A stretch of 64,000 bases of DNA, taken from assembly GCF_000519205.1 (NCBI RefSeq), contig NZ_JAFB01000015.1, positions 196,508 to 260,507 of the forward strand, read 5' to 3'. The notes beneath the pieces are model-generated. The model did no database searches. It was not told the origin of the DNA and saw only the letters and a list, made by a program, of their open reading frames with translations. This document shows positions 63,336 through 64,000 of this stretch, piece by piece (position 1 is the first letter of the stretch; every line of letters begins with the position of its first letter). The stretch comes from Amycolatopsis taiwanensis DSM 45107. GTDB taxonomy: Bacteria > Actinomycetota > Actinomycetes > Mycobacteriales > Pseudonocardiaceae. The position numbers and the translations under genes are program-made.

Positions 63336-64000
63336 ATGCCCAAACGCCGATTCCGTGCGGTCCGCCGTCGTCGCCGAACCGGTACCCTTGCCCTGGCCGG
63401 TTTCGCCGGCGGGGTGACCTTGGGAGCGCTGACGGCGACCCTGATTGCCGGCGGACATGATCAGCCGACGCAGAAGGGCGACACCCAGCCGATCGCCCAG
63501 GCACTACCGCAGGCGCTGCAAGACATGATCAACGAGTACCTCGACGAGCACGGCTACCACCCAGGGGAGGGCCACGACCCGAAGCAGGCGGAGCAGGTAC
63601 CCGCGGTGTTGGACAAGGCGCCGGTTGAAGTGCCCGCGCCACTCGCGCCCACCTCCGTGACGGCGATTCCGGTCCCGATGGCGCCGGTGTCCACCCGTAC
63701 CGGAAGCGGCTACTCGCCACTCGATCCACTGGGGGACCTCTTGTCCCAGTACGTCGTGGCCAAGCGAGACCCGTTGCACGCCAGTGCGCAGATCGGCCCG
63801 GTCTCGGTGGAGGCCGACGTTAATGCGGAGCCGCTTTCCGCGTTGGCCGAGACGGCTGTCGAGCCGCTTGTGGCGCCGGACTGGACGGGTGTGCGGCCGT
63901 TCGGTGCGCCGGATGGGATTCCTGTTGGGCCGACTGTCTTGTCGGAGCCTGTTGAGCCGTTTACGTATGCCGTGTCGGACAAGAGGGATGTCGAGCCGCT
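63336..64000 (+). CDS. Exported or membrane-anchored protein, partial
   Basis: Open from ATG 63336 (after AAGGAGG) to the right edge without a stop. The first 40 residues are basic, then hydrophobic (LALAGFAGGVTLGALTATLI), a signal or anchor. The visible rest is proline-, valine- and glutamate-rich without recognised domains (EVPAPLAPTSVTAIPVP). I do not recognise the family. Its position opposite the XRE-TM-ricin gene, with a 154-bp shared gap, suggests joint control. Confidence 0.7.
   Translation, partial: MPKRRFRAVRRRRRTGTLALAGFAGGVTLGALTATLIAGGHDQPTQKGDTQPIAQALPQALQDMINEYLDEHGYHPGEGHDPKQAEQVPAVLDKAPVEVPAPLAPTSVTAIPVPMAPVSTRTGSGYSPLDPLGDLLSQYVVAKRDPLHASAQIGPVSVEADVNAEPLSALAETAVEPLVAPDWTGVRPFGAPDGIPVGPTVLSEPVEPFTYAVSDKRDVEP

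Overview
The window is GC-rich actinobacterial DNA, most likely from the Pseudonocardiales (Amycolatopsis-like; an inference from gene content, not a database match). It shares local gene neighbourhoods with the Mycobacterium tuberculosis region Rv3575c-Rv3592: mhuD, a hydrolase, mutY, canB and a lacI-type regulator at 11.8-15.7 kb, and rlmB, cysS, ispF, ispD, carD, lpqE and radA at 28.8-36.4 kb. The two halves are separated and rearranged here, and the diadenylate cyclase gene disA, which usually follows radA, is not present.

Layout. 0-3 kb: end of an Ohr/OsmC-like gene, an alpha/beta hydrolase, a TetR regulator with two operators and its NmrA-like target, then a decayed toxin-antitoxin pair. 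3-10 kb: a membrane-anchored Hsp70-like protein followed by a giant AfsR/BTAD regulator, convergent with a drug-exporter-type ABC pair. 10-15.7 kb: EEP-family phosphatase/nuclease, Sir2 deacylase, haem-degrading MhuD, hydrolase, MutY, carbonic anhydrase, LacI regulator. 15.8-18.5 kb: a Zur-box-preceded zinc ABC importer. 18.6-28.8 kb: AlgX-like and MBOAT acetylation proteins, DUF445, a coiled-coil protein with perfect 11-residue repeats, an amino-acid permease, small genes and a Crp-type regulator. 28.8-36.4 kb: translation, isoprenoid and transcription housekeeping block. 36.5-42.4 kb: trehalose synthesis (OtsA plus an OtsB-GH15 fusion) and a ThrE-type exporter, then tRNA-Thr. 43-49.5 kb: Ca/H antiporter, formamidase, a leader-peptide-preceded GNAT, and two genes of the dormancy type (phosphoribosyltransferase-hydrolase fusion, CBS protein) with DosR-box-like sites. 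49.6-53.8 kb: a complete selenocysteine set (selD, tRNA-Sec, selA, selB). 54.8-60.5 kb: an aerobic benzoyl-CoA (box) operon. 60.5-62 kb: two broken copper genes. 62-64 kb: an XRE-TM-ricin-like protein and a partial exported protein.

The most unusual signal is not a gene. Six intergenic arrays of a 21-bp unit (about 45 units) lie shortly downstream of stop codons across the window (22.7, 24.7, 46.4, 49.5, 54.4 and 62.1 kb). Two of them flip orientation around an identical 14-bp-stem hairpin. Each unit comes in one of two versions, beginning GTGTCCCCG or GAGTTCCGG. I know of no described family matching this.

Other items worth attention: IspD lacks its CTP-binding signature; a 15-codon overlapping mini-frame links the benzoate ligase and amidohydrolase genes; a leader peptide precedes a ribosome-site-sequestering hairpin before a GNAT gene; and a formate-releasing ring-cleavage pathway sits next to selenocysteine genes.
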